DNA from: Erigeron canadensis
Taxonomy: Eukaryota > Streptophyta > Magnoliopsida > Asterales > Asteraceae
Direction of reading: 5' to 3'
Length of the DNA stretch: 64,000 nt
NCBI RefSeq assembly: GCF_010389155.1
Contig: NC_057765.1
Span: forward strand, 4,774,001-4,838,000
The notes under the pieces were generated by a model that saw nothing but the letters and a program-made list of their open reading frames with translations, was not told where the DNA came from and did not search any database. The position numbers were made by a program, and so were the translations under genes. Positions within the stretch are counted from its first letter, which is position 1, and every line of letters begins with the position of its first letter. Positions 63,240 to 64,000 of the stretch are shown here, one piece after another.

Positions 63240-64000
63240 CAAAAACTGAAGAAGATGGATAAAGAACAAGCTCTATGGGAGACGAAGGATAAGAAAGTTA
63301 GAGGGGTCATTACATTGAGTTTGATGAGAAACGTAGCTTATATCATCATGTCAAAAACACTGCTAGTTGTATGATGTCGGCGTTGTCAAATACGTATGAG
63401 AAGCTAGCCTTGTGCGACTAATAAGGTATTCTTGATGAGATAACGGTTTAATATGAGAATGAAGGAGGGGAAACCGTGCACATAAACGATTTGAATACTA
63501 TTCTATCCAGATTCATCTGTGGGAATGAATTTCGATGAAGAGACCAAGGATGTACTATTACTATCTTCACTATGTGATAGTTGGTACGGGACTGCAACTG
63601 CTGTGACGAACTCAGTGGGAGCTGACGGAATGACTTTTAAAAAAAGTCGCGACTTGGTATTGGGTGAAGACATTCGCCGAAGAAATGCAAAGGGTGGGTC
63701 TTTTTCTGATTTGTTACATGTTGGCATGGGAAGATATAATAGCAGAGTTAGTAGGAGCATCAAAGGTAAGGGACACGAGCTCATCTAGGGCTTGTCAGAA
63801 TGTGCGATGTTGGGACTGTAACGAGACTGGATATTACAGGAGTCAATGTCTAAATAAGAATTCCGATGGATTGAACACTGCTACAACAAGCAACTTCGAA
63901 GACGATGTCTTGATGTGTGGTGAAAGTAGTGTGGATTCATTGGTCATAGATTACGGTGCATCATTCTATGCTACTCATAAAGATGATTGTTTGCAGAATG
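63240..64000 (+). mobile_element. Ty1-copia retrotransposon 3, gag region, runs off the window
   Basis: Frames give MMSALSNTYEKLA, then FDEETKDVLLLSSLCDSWYG and SRDLVLGEDIRRRNAKGG, the usual copia gag sequence. Near 63810-63855 a zinc knuckle reads CWDCNETGYYRSQC, with Tyr where His is expected. At the edge, IDYGASFYATHKD corresponds to the protease site, with Tyr for the Ser of DSG. No left LTR is recognised. Stops and frameshifts show that it is a remnant. Confidence 0.82.

Overview
This window is nuclear DNA of a flowering plant. Three host genes with plant features set this: a spliced cytosolic ribosomal protein eL32 gene, an intronless DYW-type pentatricopeptide repeat gene, and a two-exon carboxylesterase of the plant CXE family. 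They sit in very AT-rich sequence packed with plant transposable elements. The element families and the CXE and PPR sequences look like a eudicot. Asteraceae is my best guess from general resemblance, but it cannot be proven from the window.

Layout. 1-2965 has no clear gene. 2966-4198 is a non-autonomous Mutator-like element (MULE). About 4440-9640 is a decayed, 3'-truncated Ty1-copia element (minus). About 9840-10710 holds pieces of an RPA70-like OB-fold gene (minus) split by a MITE. 11580-11785 is a small array of hairpin-forming dyads. 12560-14861 is the eL32 gene with its promoter. 15452-15754 is a small Helitron. About 16793-19437 is a 5'-truncated L1-type LINE. 19895-20385 is a hAT MITE with a perfect 8-bp target duplication. 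20730-23099 is the PPR-DYW gene. 24675-29666 is a complete but disabled Ty1-copia element with 155-bp LTRs and a 5-bp target duplication.

30-42 kb is a nest of insertions: SINE, hAT elements, TA-repeat-flanked foldback MITEs, a mosaic of plastid and mitochondrial DNA (psbE, rps15, ndhH, rrn16, cox1 pieces, plus a gypsy fragment), and a 2.1-kb MULE that itself carries a hAT insertion. 43914-47358 is a 5'-truncated RTE-type LINE with a nearly open reading frame. 50671-56430 holds one hAT element and two more MULEs, all with perfect target duplications. 56855-60734 is the carboxylesterase gene, whose 2.85-kb intron carries a Helitron-like piece, a MITE and a SINE. The right end has Helitron helicase remnants and the 5' part of a third copia element running off the window.

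Functionally, the three host genes are unrelated: translation, organelle RNA editing and small-molecule ester hydrolysis. No operon-like or defence-like system is visible. The interest lies in insertion history: exact target duplications let many nested events be ordered, several MITEs have unusual self-complementary ends, and the organelle insert is a rearranged mosaic rather than a simple copy.
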